The position numbers and the translations under genes were made by a program. Shown piece after piece: positions 39,005-49,405 of a stretch of 64,000 nucleotides of DNA; the stretch's first letter is position 1, and each line of letters opens with the position of its first letter. Under the pieces are notes generated by a model, which was not told where the DNA came from, searched no databases, and was given only the letters and a program-made list of their open reading frames with translations. Source of the DNA: Paulownia fortunei (Eukaryota; Streptophyta; Magnoliopsida; Lamiales; Paulowniaceae); contig CM033106.1 in the NCBI GenBank assembly GCA_019321725.1, forward strand, positions 27,330,118 through 27,394,117, in the 5' to 3' direction.

Positions 39005-39285
39005 TGTGAGTGTGACACCATCCACCATATACCAGAACTCCTCTATCCCTCTAAATTTGTGTCACTCGTCCACAATCATACACATCTCTTCACCGATCAC
39101 AATTTGCTCTTACTTTGGTCTGATTGCTATTGGTTGGCCCCTTTTGCTCAATCTTTTTCTTTGAAACGGAGGAGGAAAAAAGGTGTCTGATATATGTGTT
39201 CTTGAGGGGTTGATTTGTGAAATTAACGTTGTTGTTTTCTTCAACTAGCACATAATATTTATTTATGGCGGAGTGTTGACTAATT
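39005..39285 (-). promoter_or_regulatory. UBP gene upstream region
   Basis: About 280 bp separate the UBP start from the Harbinger-derived element, so the 5' leader and proximal promoter must lie here or include the element. No certain TATA box was picked out. Confidence 0.3.
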
Positions 39286-40213
39286 GCATCTCCAATCCAA
39301 CGCGAAATGCTGCACTAAAATATTAAATTTAGTGTAATTTTATTTTCAATCCAACACCAAATATTACACCAAATTTGATATAATAAATAGTATTGTACCA
39401 AATTTTGTGTAAAACTATTTATATACATCAAATTTAATGTAATGTATATATTCCCAATTTACCCCTAAAATTGTTTTACTATCAATTTTAATTTCATTTG
39501 TATCCTATATTATATATTTAATTAATTTATAATTTAATTTTATTTATTCAATTTTAATTTTTTTATTATTTTACAATAATATTTGTAGTGATTAATTATC
39601 ATAATTAATAAGTAATTAACATTTACAATAAATTATAATAATTAATAATAATAAATAAATACATTAAAATAACATTACTTACATAAAATTCAAAAGTAAA
39701 GTACAATAGATGAAAATGATCGCTTTCAATAATTTATTGCTCAACATAGACAAATTAAGAATAAAGATGCTCACTTTGCACTTCGAGATGTATTAATTGA
39801 TCATTTGTGGAATGAATATACTAATTCTGAAATTTAAATAACCAAAATGTATTAGTTTTTATATTTATTTTGTGAAAGTTTTTTTTTTACATAGTGTACA
39901 ATGTAGTATTTTTTTATTGTGATATTAATTGTAATACTTATTTTTATAATATAATCAATAAATGTAATATTAATTATATGTAATTTTTTTAGTAGAATTA
40001 GTAGTAATAAAATATAAATAATTAAATAACTTTATAAAAAAATAAATAAGTGATAATTAAAAAATAAAAAAAGTAGAATAAAATATTCATTTGGTGTAAA
40101 ATTTAATGTAGTGATTGGAGATGATTTAGGATAAATTACACCAAAATATCAAATTTGGTGTAGAACTTACACCAAATTTGATGTAGAACTTGGTGTAATG
40201 GGTTGGAGATGGC
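39286..40213. mobile_element. PIF/Harbinger-type deletion derivative
   Basis: The left end GCATCTCCAATCCAA and the inverted right end GCCATCTCCAACCCAT are typical of plant PIF/Harbinger-related termini. The subterminal words TTGGTGTA, TACACCAAATTTGAT and AAATTTGGTGTA recur at both ends in inverted orientation. Inside is a fragment of the transposase C-terminus (separate entry). A clean 3-bp target duplication is not visible. It lies just upstream of the UBP gene. Confidence 0.65.
39703..39837 (+). pseudogene. C-terminal fragment of a Harbinger transposase (DDE_Tnp_4 type)
   Basis: In the frame ending at TAA 39835-39837 the translation reads DENDRFQ, a stop (TAA at 39730), then FIAQHRQIKNKDAHFALRDV and LIDHLWNEYTN. 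This resembles the usual ending of plant HARBI1-like transposases (a run of type HRQIKNKDAHxxLRxxLIxHLW, from memory). The catalytic DDE region is missing and one in-frame stop is present, so it is non-functional. Confidence 0.6.
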
Positions 40214-42164
40214 CTCAACCTCATATCAAGAAAATCTAAATCTAAATTAAGATAAACATTTTTCCAACAAAATCAAGAAAAATCTCAATAAACATTCACT
40301 TAGCTGCAGCCAAATCGAATCAAAATTTCAGTTGATTAAAATTATAAATTGAACGTTGAATTAATTCAATTATAATCGGATTTCTTTTTAACTTTTTGGT
40401 TTGCTTTTTTGATTAACCAAATTTTTATAAAAAGATAAAAACTTAAATTATAAAATTATAAATGTATTTTTTATTCTTTATTTTTAATTTGGGTAAGTAA
40501 AAAATAAAGAAAATAGTATGAAAATAAAAAATTAGTATAAAATATTATATATAAATTGTATATATAAATATATAAAAAATATAATTCGATTTTTTATTCA
40601 ATTAACCGGAACCAAAAATCGAATTCGAACTAAAACAAAATTAAAAAACTAAAAACCAAACAGAAATTCATCCAAATCGAAATTTTAATTTAATTCAATT
40701 TCATTCGAATCGAATTGTGAACATTCATTCCCTACAATAAAGAAATTAATGGAGTAAAATAAATTAATGAAAATCTCTTAATTATAGAATGTAAAATCGT
40801 GGTTCACGCCTTAACAATTGTCGCAATCAAAAACTCTTACAGATACAAGTGCATTGTTTACAAAGTCTGAAATGAATTTGGAGGACTAATAAAATTAATT
40901 GATGACTACGACTCGTTCATTCATTTTTTTTTTTACTTCAAATTGTGCTTAGCATAAAGTTTTATCCTTTTAATTTTAGGGTAAATCTAAAAGAATATTT
41001 AAAAAATGAAGAAATTTCCAGATAATATTGACAAATCCTGCTGACCACATTAAAGATTTCGAACAAATTAATAAATTATAGTTGCAAAGCAACTTGTTAT
41101 CTAAAGTTATGAACATTTTCCCACCTGATCCATGGTTTAATAGTCTCTTAGAACAAGAGTGGTTTGCTTGATTTTTTAGTTTATTATTTATTTTAAACTC
41201 AAAAGGGTTTAATTTTTATCCTAATATTAGATTTATTCTAGAATATTTCGAAGAGATTCTGATCGAATATCATATTTTTATGTTGTTTATTTTTCTTAAA
41301 GAAAATTTCAAAGCTAAAAATCGAAACACACTAATTATTTTTTTGCAAAATCAACTTTCAAAAAAGATCTACCTTTTCTATTTAATTATTTTTGTGGTGT
41401 TCTTTATTCTTTATTCTTTTTTATTTTTTATAATTTTTGATTGAATCAATTTGATACATCATTACATTACATTTCATTTAACAATAAATCAATAATCATA
41501 AATCAACAATTTATATGTATGAGTTATACCAACTATATTTTATAAGTAAACAACTAGCCACACATTTGAGTTTAGAGATCTCAATTTTATCAATTAAATA
41601 ACAAATTAAATATTTTATTATAATTTTATAATTTTATATTACATCTTATTGCACATCATGCAATAAAAAATGAAACTCAAATCCAAACTGCTTGAACTTG
41701 ATTTTATTTGCATTTCTTGAATATGAAATTTTATGTGATGAATCAGTCAAGTTTGAATATATTGCTGGTCTAGAACGTTTCATCCTCACAGAACATAAAT
41801 GAAGTGAATTAGGTTTTGTTTTTTTTATATTTAATTTTGTCCTAAAAGAGCAAATAATCAAGTTGTATAAACAATGTCAATGGTTTTTCTTCACAAAAAT
41901 GGTACAAAATTTAACTACATATACAGAAAGAGCGTGCCATGTCATTGTCACATAAATGAATGAATTGGAGATAAAAAAATCAACAATGGATATTAATGGA
42001 TTTTAATTAGCAATTAATTAAATTGAAGACATTAAATGGTAATATTTTGTAAGAACAAATTAAAGACTGACAGAAGTGAAAAAAACAAATCATCAAGAGG
42101 AACACCATGAAAAATGTGTCTTGAAACTTTCCCAGAATATAATGAAACTTCCAGGCTTGAGTTT
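40214..42164. other. AT-rich spacer with a possible small inverted-repeat element
   Basis: Between the Harbinger relic and the ECA1-type pseudogene I saw no gene. Roughly 40296-40727 begins with CATTCAC plus AAATCGAATC and ends with inverted counterparts (GATTCGAATG, TGTTCAC), like many AT-rich miniature elements. The rest is low-complexity AT. Confidence 0.4.
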
Positions 42165-42781
42165 TTAGTGTTGTTGAGCACAGAAACCCCTGATCCTGCG
42201 GGTGAAAACAGGGGATTTGAACTGCGTAAATGCTTTTCGGAAGCAATTATCAGAAAGCCCTGAAATGGCCTGGCAACAGGCTCGCCCAACTGATACATTT
42301 TCTTGATCAAAAAATGAAGTGATGAGATCTCTTGTGCAACCATCTATGTATATCAATGCTGTGGAGCAATCCTCTGGATCCCTCTCCGGGGAGGCTGATT
42401 GTCATCAACTGGTGAAGTTGGAGGCGGCGGCGGTGGTGGAGGAACTGGTTTCTTGTGGTGTCTTGGAGGGGAATGTGGGGGCGGTGGAGGAACTGGATTC
42501 TTGTGGTGTCTTGGAGAGGAATGTGGCGGCCGCCTCTTGTGATGTCTATGCGGCGGCCTATGGTGATGCACTGGTTGGGAGGGGACTTGTGATGATGACT
42601 TGGTGGCGAAGGCGACGACCGCCTATGGTGAAGCACTGGTTGGGAGGGGCACTTGTGATGATGACTTGGTGGCGAAGATGACGGCGGCCTCAGCCACCAT
42701 GGAGGTGGACGCCACCAGGAGAACGGCGGCCATGGTATGGCAATGGAGGCCAACTCCATGCTTGAGTTTTTTCACCTTCAT
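42165..42781 (-). pseudogene. Decayed secreted His/Pro-rich protein with prolamin-like (ECA1-type) domain
   Basis: From ATG at 42781 the frame reads a basic start, a hydrophobic core and an Ala-rich cleavage-like site (MAAVLLVASTSMVAEA), as in a signal peptide. It then meets TAG at 42623-42625. The same frame stays open beyond it with a His/Pro-rich stretch (HHHRPPHRHHKRRPP, KKPVPPPPPPPP) and ends at 42353. The conserved domain is in another frame, from about 42390 to TAA at 42165. Its cysteines follow C-x9-C-x19-CC-x9-C-x20-C (RACCQAISGLSDNC), the pattern of the prolamin-like/ECA1 gametogenesis family as I know it. A one-base loss in the C-run near 42387-42392 would explain the frame change. 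An unrecognised intron or assembly error is the alternative to true decay. Members are small secreted proteins, often expressed in egg or embryo sac. Confidence 0.6.
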
Positions 42782-43063
42782 GCAGTTCGTTGGCAGAAGT
42801 TAAACCCTCCATGCAAACAACAAAAAAAAGTAGACAGATGGTTCCTTTATTGATCATCATTTTGATCAAATTTTGGGTTTTTTATTGAATGAGAAATCAA
42901 AAACAAAGTATGCATTTCAGAAGATAGATACAAATATATGGTCCAATTTATTTGTGTCATTTTGAGTGGGATATATATATATATATATATATATGGATGA
43001 GATGCAATAGAGTTTATCACTCGAGCAAGAACTCTTCCTTAGTTAAAAGATCTTCTTTCTTTA

Positions 43064-43189
43064 CATATTTATTTTCCTGATAATTATCTGATTAGAGTTG
43101 CATGAAATAGAGACTTCCTTTTCTTTCATATTTATTTTCCTGTTAATTATCTGATTAGAGTTGCATGAAATAGAGGCTTCCTTTTCTTG
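43064..43189. repeat. Tandem duplication, 63-bp period, two copies
   Basis: CATATTTATTTTCCTG-TAATTATCTGATTAGAGTTGCATGAAATAGAG occurs twice in a row with few differences. A diverged relative of the block that includes the preceding GAGCAAGAACTCT recurs at about 43875-43945. Confidence 0.8.
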
Positions 43190-46100
43190 AAGAAAAGAAA
43201 AAGAATCAAGAAACATATGGTTGGTTAAGGTTTAATTATTATCAGTTTTCAAAATCTTTGCTAAGTGACTTAAATTTTAACTAAATATAAGTCATTTTAG
43301 GCAATACGCATGTGTGAACCTTAAGAAAACTTTAGTTAAATATGAGAAATATTCTATATTTTATACATAGGAGTATATTATAAATTTTTATAAAAAGTTA
43401 CTACAAATAAAACAGCTCAAAAATGCAAAAATGAATAATTGAAGGATTGGTAGATGTATGAATAAAGTACGAATCCAAAAGTTCATAAACAAAAATATGG
43501 CTTATTATTTATCATGCTGATAAAATACTTTGCATATTTCTAGAAATTCAAGAAGTATGGTAAGATATAGAAAGTTGTAGAATATAATAGAAAGATTTTA
43601 GATAGGCAGGGAAGGAAGTATATTTTTATATACTCGGAAATTTTTTGAATATCTCTAGAACCTGTTTTCAATCTCCATTCAATGAGGTGGATAATATAAT
43701 TAAGTGGAAGTGTAAAATCTTTATTTTCAATTTTATAATATTTAATTAATATTTATAAATAATTTTGATATAATTTTTTAAGTTTTAAATTAATATTTAT
43801 AAATATTTTATAAGATGAAATATTATTTGTCAAGTATAATACAAGAATGAGCATTTTGAGTCGAAGATATACATGTATTTGAGTTGAGCAAGAACTCTCC
43901 TTAGTAAACATATTTTTATTCTGTTAATTATCTAATAAAATCATTGTGATGATGATTATCTTTATTTATTGGGGTTGGTGGATATATACACAATAACACA
44001 CGCATGCACAAAAGCTCATCACAAGTCCTCAAAGCAATCATAAACCTAAACTGAGACAAAAAGATAATGGAATCTGACAAAACTCAAAATCAGTTCGAAT
44101 TACATAAAAAGAAAATTATATCATGGTATGTATTTGGATTAAATTCATAAAAAGAAGATTTTCTAATGGGGATGCAAAGGATTTATTTTTTCTTATTATG
44201 TAGTTCACGAAATTTTTGAAAAAATTACTATATTCATATAGTAATAAAAACTCTATTAATAAAAACTCGTGCTATATCCATATAATACATGTATGTATAA
44301 ATAAATAATAGTTACTACTGTTTTTCATATACATTTCAAATTTAACAAATAATATTCATAATTTTGAGTTGAAATATGTAGTATACTTATTATACATATT
44401 TCAAATAATATTTGACGAACTCTATTTTAACAAATATTTATAATATTGATTTAAAATATAAAATTGTTATAAAATAAATATTAATTGAATATCGTATAAA
44501 CAAAAAATAAGAAAACTTAACAATTTATAAAAATGCTAAATATTTTTAAATAGTTATCTCAAAATGGACTCATAATTATAATTAAACAATATAGTGATAC
44601 ATATAAAATAATTTTTGCATAATTTAACTTTAAGTACAAACAACTCGTATATGAAAATGATATCAAATACTATGTATATTTGCTCCCAAATAATTTTATT
44701 TACATAAGTATTTATTTATGCATCTACAAATCCATATAATATCTATTTTCATATTTTTTGACTGATACTTTTCACAATAAAAAATTGTTATAACTTGCAT
44801 ATATTAAATTCCCATCTCATATTATTTGAACTATTTTTCCACAATGAGAGCTTTTTTTCCAGCATATATCTCATGATAAGACAATAAACTGCGAAAGTTT
44901 ATCAGAAATGAAAATGAAATAAACTAATTAAACTCAATATTGTGGCAAAAAGCTCAATTGAATTGTTGACTAGAGAAAAGGGTTTTTTGTTGCACAACAA
45001 TATAAAGGGGTGGAAGACCTCTTACCAATATTGGAATCTTTCCTGGATAATCAGCTTTTTAAATCAATTAAATTTCCCATTAATCAAGTAAAACCAAAGC
45101 AATATGTATGCTATTTGGAGTACGAGGAAAATTCTATCTTCTACGGCACTAAGACATCTTGCTTTTTTTTTTTTTTTTTTTTTTATAACCTAAATTCATA
45201 TCTTGCGCCAAATTAATTTTGAACCTCCTACACACATGTCCTTAGTATTAAAAGGGGTAAATCGTGGGATATGTCTCAACCAACACCCAAATTTCTAACA
45301 AAAACTGTACATTTCTCCACATAAAGAGCCCAACTCACAATAATCGCTCAAAACACCTCAATCGCAGAATCCCACTGACAGTCCAGTGATTGTTTTTTTT
45401 TTTTTTTTTTTTGAGTGAAGCGTTGACATAACTTACTTGAATACGAAAAAATATCTTTTCGAATATCTGAAAAAATGTGGAAATCTCTAAACGCAAAGTT
45501 ATAAGTTGACATGGGAAATGGGAAATGGTTAATATATATTCAATTATTTTTAATACTGAGTTATATTTTTTTCTCAAATGATTATTGATGAGGTATAACT
45601 TTAAATTCTTGATCTTGAGCTAGAAAATAATTGGGATTAGGGTTACTATTTTTATCATAATAAATTGTTAGAAGCGTTTAAATTGTTCCGACAAAAATTC
45701 TTTGACGCTCAAATCAAAACTGATTTAAGAATAATAAAAACGGAAAACAAGTAACTAAGAATTCTCTAAATAATAAAATGGGATATATATAAAATTTTTG
45801 GTTGAAATTTTCATTTAGTGTATACTGTATATAGTTTATGTTAGATTACATGACTCATCAATTGTGATTATTAATGCCATGTTATATTGAGTTAGTCGCA
45901 ATTGGATCATCCCCATTAACTACCTATACATAATGTCTATCGAAAATGCTCTTAATGGGTTTATTACTTTATTTTGCTAATATTTTTCACAAAATAAAAA
46001 TCGACTTCATGGTACCCATGGTCAACAATTGAATCTAATATAGTTAGTCAAATTGCATTAAATTAGTAATTTTGACCAAAAATATGTTAATCTTGAATCA

Positions 46101-46462
46101 TTTGATAGGAAGTGCACAAAGACACTATAATTCAATATAGGATATTTTCCAAATCCCAACTATAATAATTACATATCTTTGAGAAAACTAATGTATAAAC
46201 CTATTTTTTTATTTACAAATTGGCTAGTGGCTATTCACAAGTTGAATGCTGCTTGATTGACTTTATCAAAAGCCTATTTTGTGCATAAAATATTTTGTAC
46301 TTCTTTAGTCTTAGTTCATTGGTATCATGAGTCTATCACCTACTAGTATTTAAAGTATTTGTTTGCTCTTTTTTTTTTAAACTAATAAACCAAGAATTAA
46401 TTAAGTTTTAGTTGGAGTTTAACTATGGTTCATGATGTAATGCCATCTTTGAGTTTGCCCCC

Positions 46463-46520
46463 ATCATTTTGACATTGAAGAAAAACAATCATTTTGACAT
46501 TGAAGAAAAACAATCATTTT
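46463..46520. repeat. Short tandem repeat, 25-bp period, about 2.3 copies
   Basis: The unit ATCATTTTGACATTGAAGAA plus AAACA is repeated exactly, then begins a third time and diverges. Confidence 0.85.
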
Positions 46521-47139
46521 GACTCTAAAGAGATCCACTTGAAAGAAGAAGTAATATAATAACACCCAAAGGCTTCACCTTCATCAACTTTTAAAAGTCA
46601 ATTTTCAGCATTTAGGCTTGGTGGTAGTGCTATATGAATGTGAATCTTTCGTGGGGTTATTTAGAGTTAATATCACTTTCTTTGTTCTTTTTTTTTGGGG
46701 GGTGGGTGGGTTGTAAAGCACATGCAGTCTAGTCTAGTCCAGTAGAGTTAAAACAGCTAGCGTCCCATAAAAAGTGCCATTACTTGGGCCTTCATTTATT
46801 TGAATGAAATAAGGGAAGAATTTGTTTCATTTTTCTTTTGCTGTATCTTTGCCCCACAATATCTTGAAACTTTTTGCAATTGACTTTATGTTGCACATAA
46901 CTGTGTGAGTCTTATTATGTAATACCAGAAGGAAAATGGTGGTTTTGATTTTTCAGTTGTTGTAGACTAGGAGTAAATGTAGTAACTACAATAGCATGGA
47001 AGGGTCATTAACTGCAATATACAAAACTCAAATGACAAAGGTTTGGGTTGCCAAGGTTCAAGATTTTGTATTCAACATCTTCAAAATATGAGTATTAGTC
47101 TAATTTTATATTTAATTTATTTAAAAAAATTATTGTGTA

Positions 47140-47780
47140 TGATGTGACTTAGATCAGGTTTGACCCATATAACTCAAATCAGTGGCTAGGTTAGATGCTT
47201 AGTGGTGAAACCAGGCCAATGTTATCCGCATTGCATTTTGCACGAGTTATTGAGTCGCGCATGAACTACAAAGCCTTGTACGAGCTATTAAAGATGTTGA
47301 ATTAACTTATTCTTTAGGCCCTACTTATGAACGGTTACATGATATACTTTTATACTATAACAAGTTCGCTCATTTTGCGGGTCCTACATTCATCAGGTCA
47401 TGTAGGATCACACAAAAAGTTATAGGTTAAATGGTTATTGATGTAAAGTGACATAAAATCTTATTTAGGATAAATTAAGAAAAATTATGATATATGCATT
47501 AAGCAGTTATAACAAATTAGAGTTTGAAATCTTTTTTTTTACTTCTTCCCAAATACCTATAAATAAGAGGATTCAACTCAAGAAATAAGTTACAGTTTTT
47601 ATACTCTACAAATATACATTTGCTTACTTTTATCTTATTCTTCAATCAACCCAACTAATTTGGGCATCGAAATTTTAGATCGAGTCAGCTTGACATCTGT
47701 TTTGCAAGCATCCCCGGTGAAGTTGAAGAACAGAAGCAGCGGATCAATTCTTGAGGTGCATCTAGAGAATCCAGTGTACA
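47140..47780 (+). mobile_element. Possible solo-LTR or LTR fragment
   Basis: A TATA-like box (CCTATAAATAAGAGG at about 47558) is followed about 100-150 bp later by AATTTGGGCATCGAAATTTT, TTTTGCAAGC and CCCCGG. That arrangement recalls the R-U5 end of many plant Gypsy-type LTRs (a 'TTGGGCATCG...TTTTGCAGG' theme, from memory). No coding region, primer-binding site or second LTR was recognised, and the outer TG...CA ends are not fixed. Confidence 0.35.
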
Positions 47781-49405
47781 TCAAGATAGTTAATTGTTGT
47801 ACTTAAATAACCCTTATATCTAATCATACGTATTTATTTCTCTAATCAAGAAGGAAATAGAAACATCAAGTCACAGAAAGGGTGCACTTTTTTAATTATT
47901 GACAAGCATGTGCAGTTCGAGATTGTAATTCATATAATTTATTTACTCGAGCTAGTAAATGTTAAATTGCGAAATTCCCCACAAGATATGTCCTTTTAAC
48001 AAATAAGAATTGATATTAGCGTTTTAAAATATACTATTATTGTTTTACTATTTTATATCAATTACTTAACAAAAAAAGTGAATAGTAAAGCGCGCTAATA
48101 AATTTTGAAGTGTAAATATCAATTCTTTTTATAAAATCTCAAGAAACAGAAAATTATGGAAATAGATATTATTTTGCGCAGATATATAGCTGAGGTTTGA
48201 ACCCAAAATTAAACACTTCTCTTTCACTAACTTTTCCAATGCTTCTCATCAAGGCCCAAATATAACATCCACCACCACTCTGTTTCTTTTTTTGGGGGTG
48301 AGAACTGAGAAAAGACTGCGTTTCTCTGTCACCATTTCGTTGAAATTTGATCGACTTTAGATTTGCTTTTGCTTTTGTTTCTGTATTTACTTTTTCTTCT
48401 TCTTCTTGCTAAAAAACCCTTATGCTCCACGTACGGAATTGAGATGACAAAAGAAAAGAAAGAAAAAGAATATATAGAAAAAGAAAAGCAAGAATAGCAC
48501 AAAGAAAGAAAAGGTTCGGTCACTGGGATTGAAATATTCTACAGCTCACTGAGGAATAATACTTTGAATTTTGAAATACTAATAAAGGGCTTAGATGAAA
48601 AATGATAATGGTGGGTAAACAGCAGTTAAAAATCAAGGTTCCAAGTTGAAAAAAAGTACAAGGGCTTGACCCAAAATAGGGCCCCCACCAGATGACCAAA
48701 TCAGAAGAAAGTAGTTTTGATTAAATACAAAAACCCTTTTCTGTAACTTGTGAGAAACCTGAGACTTTTGAAACAAGAAAAGAAAACAGAAACAGCTGTC
48801 ATAATGCAATCAAACAAACACTGCCTTGACTGCTTTGGAACATTTTACTTGGGACATTACACTGCAAAACAACAATAAAGAAACAATAAAGACAACAAAG
48901 TCAATAAGGGGAGGCCAAAGCCCAAAGTCTTGGCCTTTTGGCTGCCATTCTTGCCTGCACACCAGCGAATCTATTACCCCCTTTCTTTAACAAAACCATA
49001 ACCCCTCTCACCATTTGTTTTTCTTGAAATTTCGATCTTTTTTCTAGTCTGCTCATATATTTTTTGGTTTTTATATACATACAGTAGTTTCTTTGAGGAT
49101 CAAATTAGCAGAACAGCAAAATTCATATAATTAGTCTTCATATACTTTTCCCATTTTGTTTTCTTGATTTGGAGAGTGGTGGATCGGTAAGTTGAAAATT
49201 TGGGATGCCCATGTTGTGATTTGGAGTTGTTTCTGGAATCTTGATGAATAGAAATTGAATCTTGATTATGTTGTTTGGGTTGGGTCTGTGATTATTCATG
49301 ATCAATACTTTGTTGTCTATGTTACAGGTTGTAGATTTTCACTTTTCTGTGATTAGAAGGTAGATGTTGATTTGCAGAGGAGGAGGGTGAAGTCTTGTGA
49401 GATAT

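Larger units (their letters stand above)
42782..49405. other. Long AT-rich spacer upstream of the PP2C gene
   Basis: It contains a 63-bp tandem duplication (43064-43189), a 25-bp tandem repeat (46463-46520), T-runs at 45163-45184 and 45392-45412, and a possible LTR remnant (47.14-47.78 kb). No convincing protein gene was found. The last few hundred bases probably hold the PP2C promoter and a 5' untranslated exon ending at a donor GTAAGT at 49187, with an acceptor near 49377. Confidence 0.6.

Noticed and set aside
42319..42681. 120-residue plus-strand open frame
   Set aside because: It is antisense to the His/Pro-rich pseudogene. Its Gly/Val-rich composition follows from the repeats, and no family was recognised.
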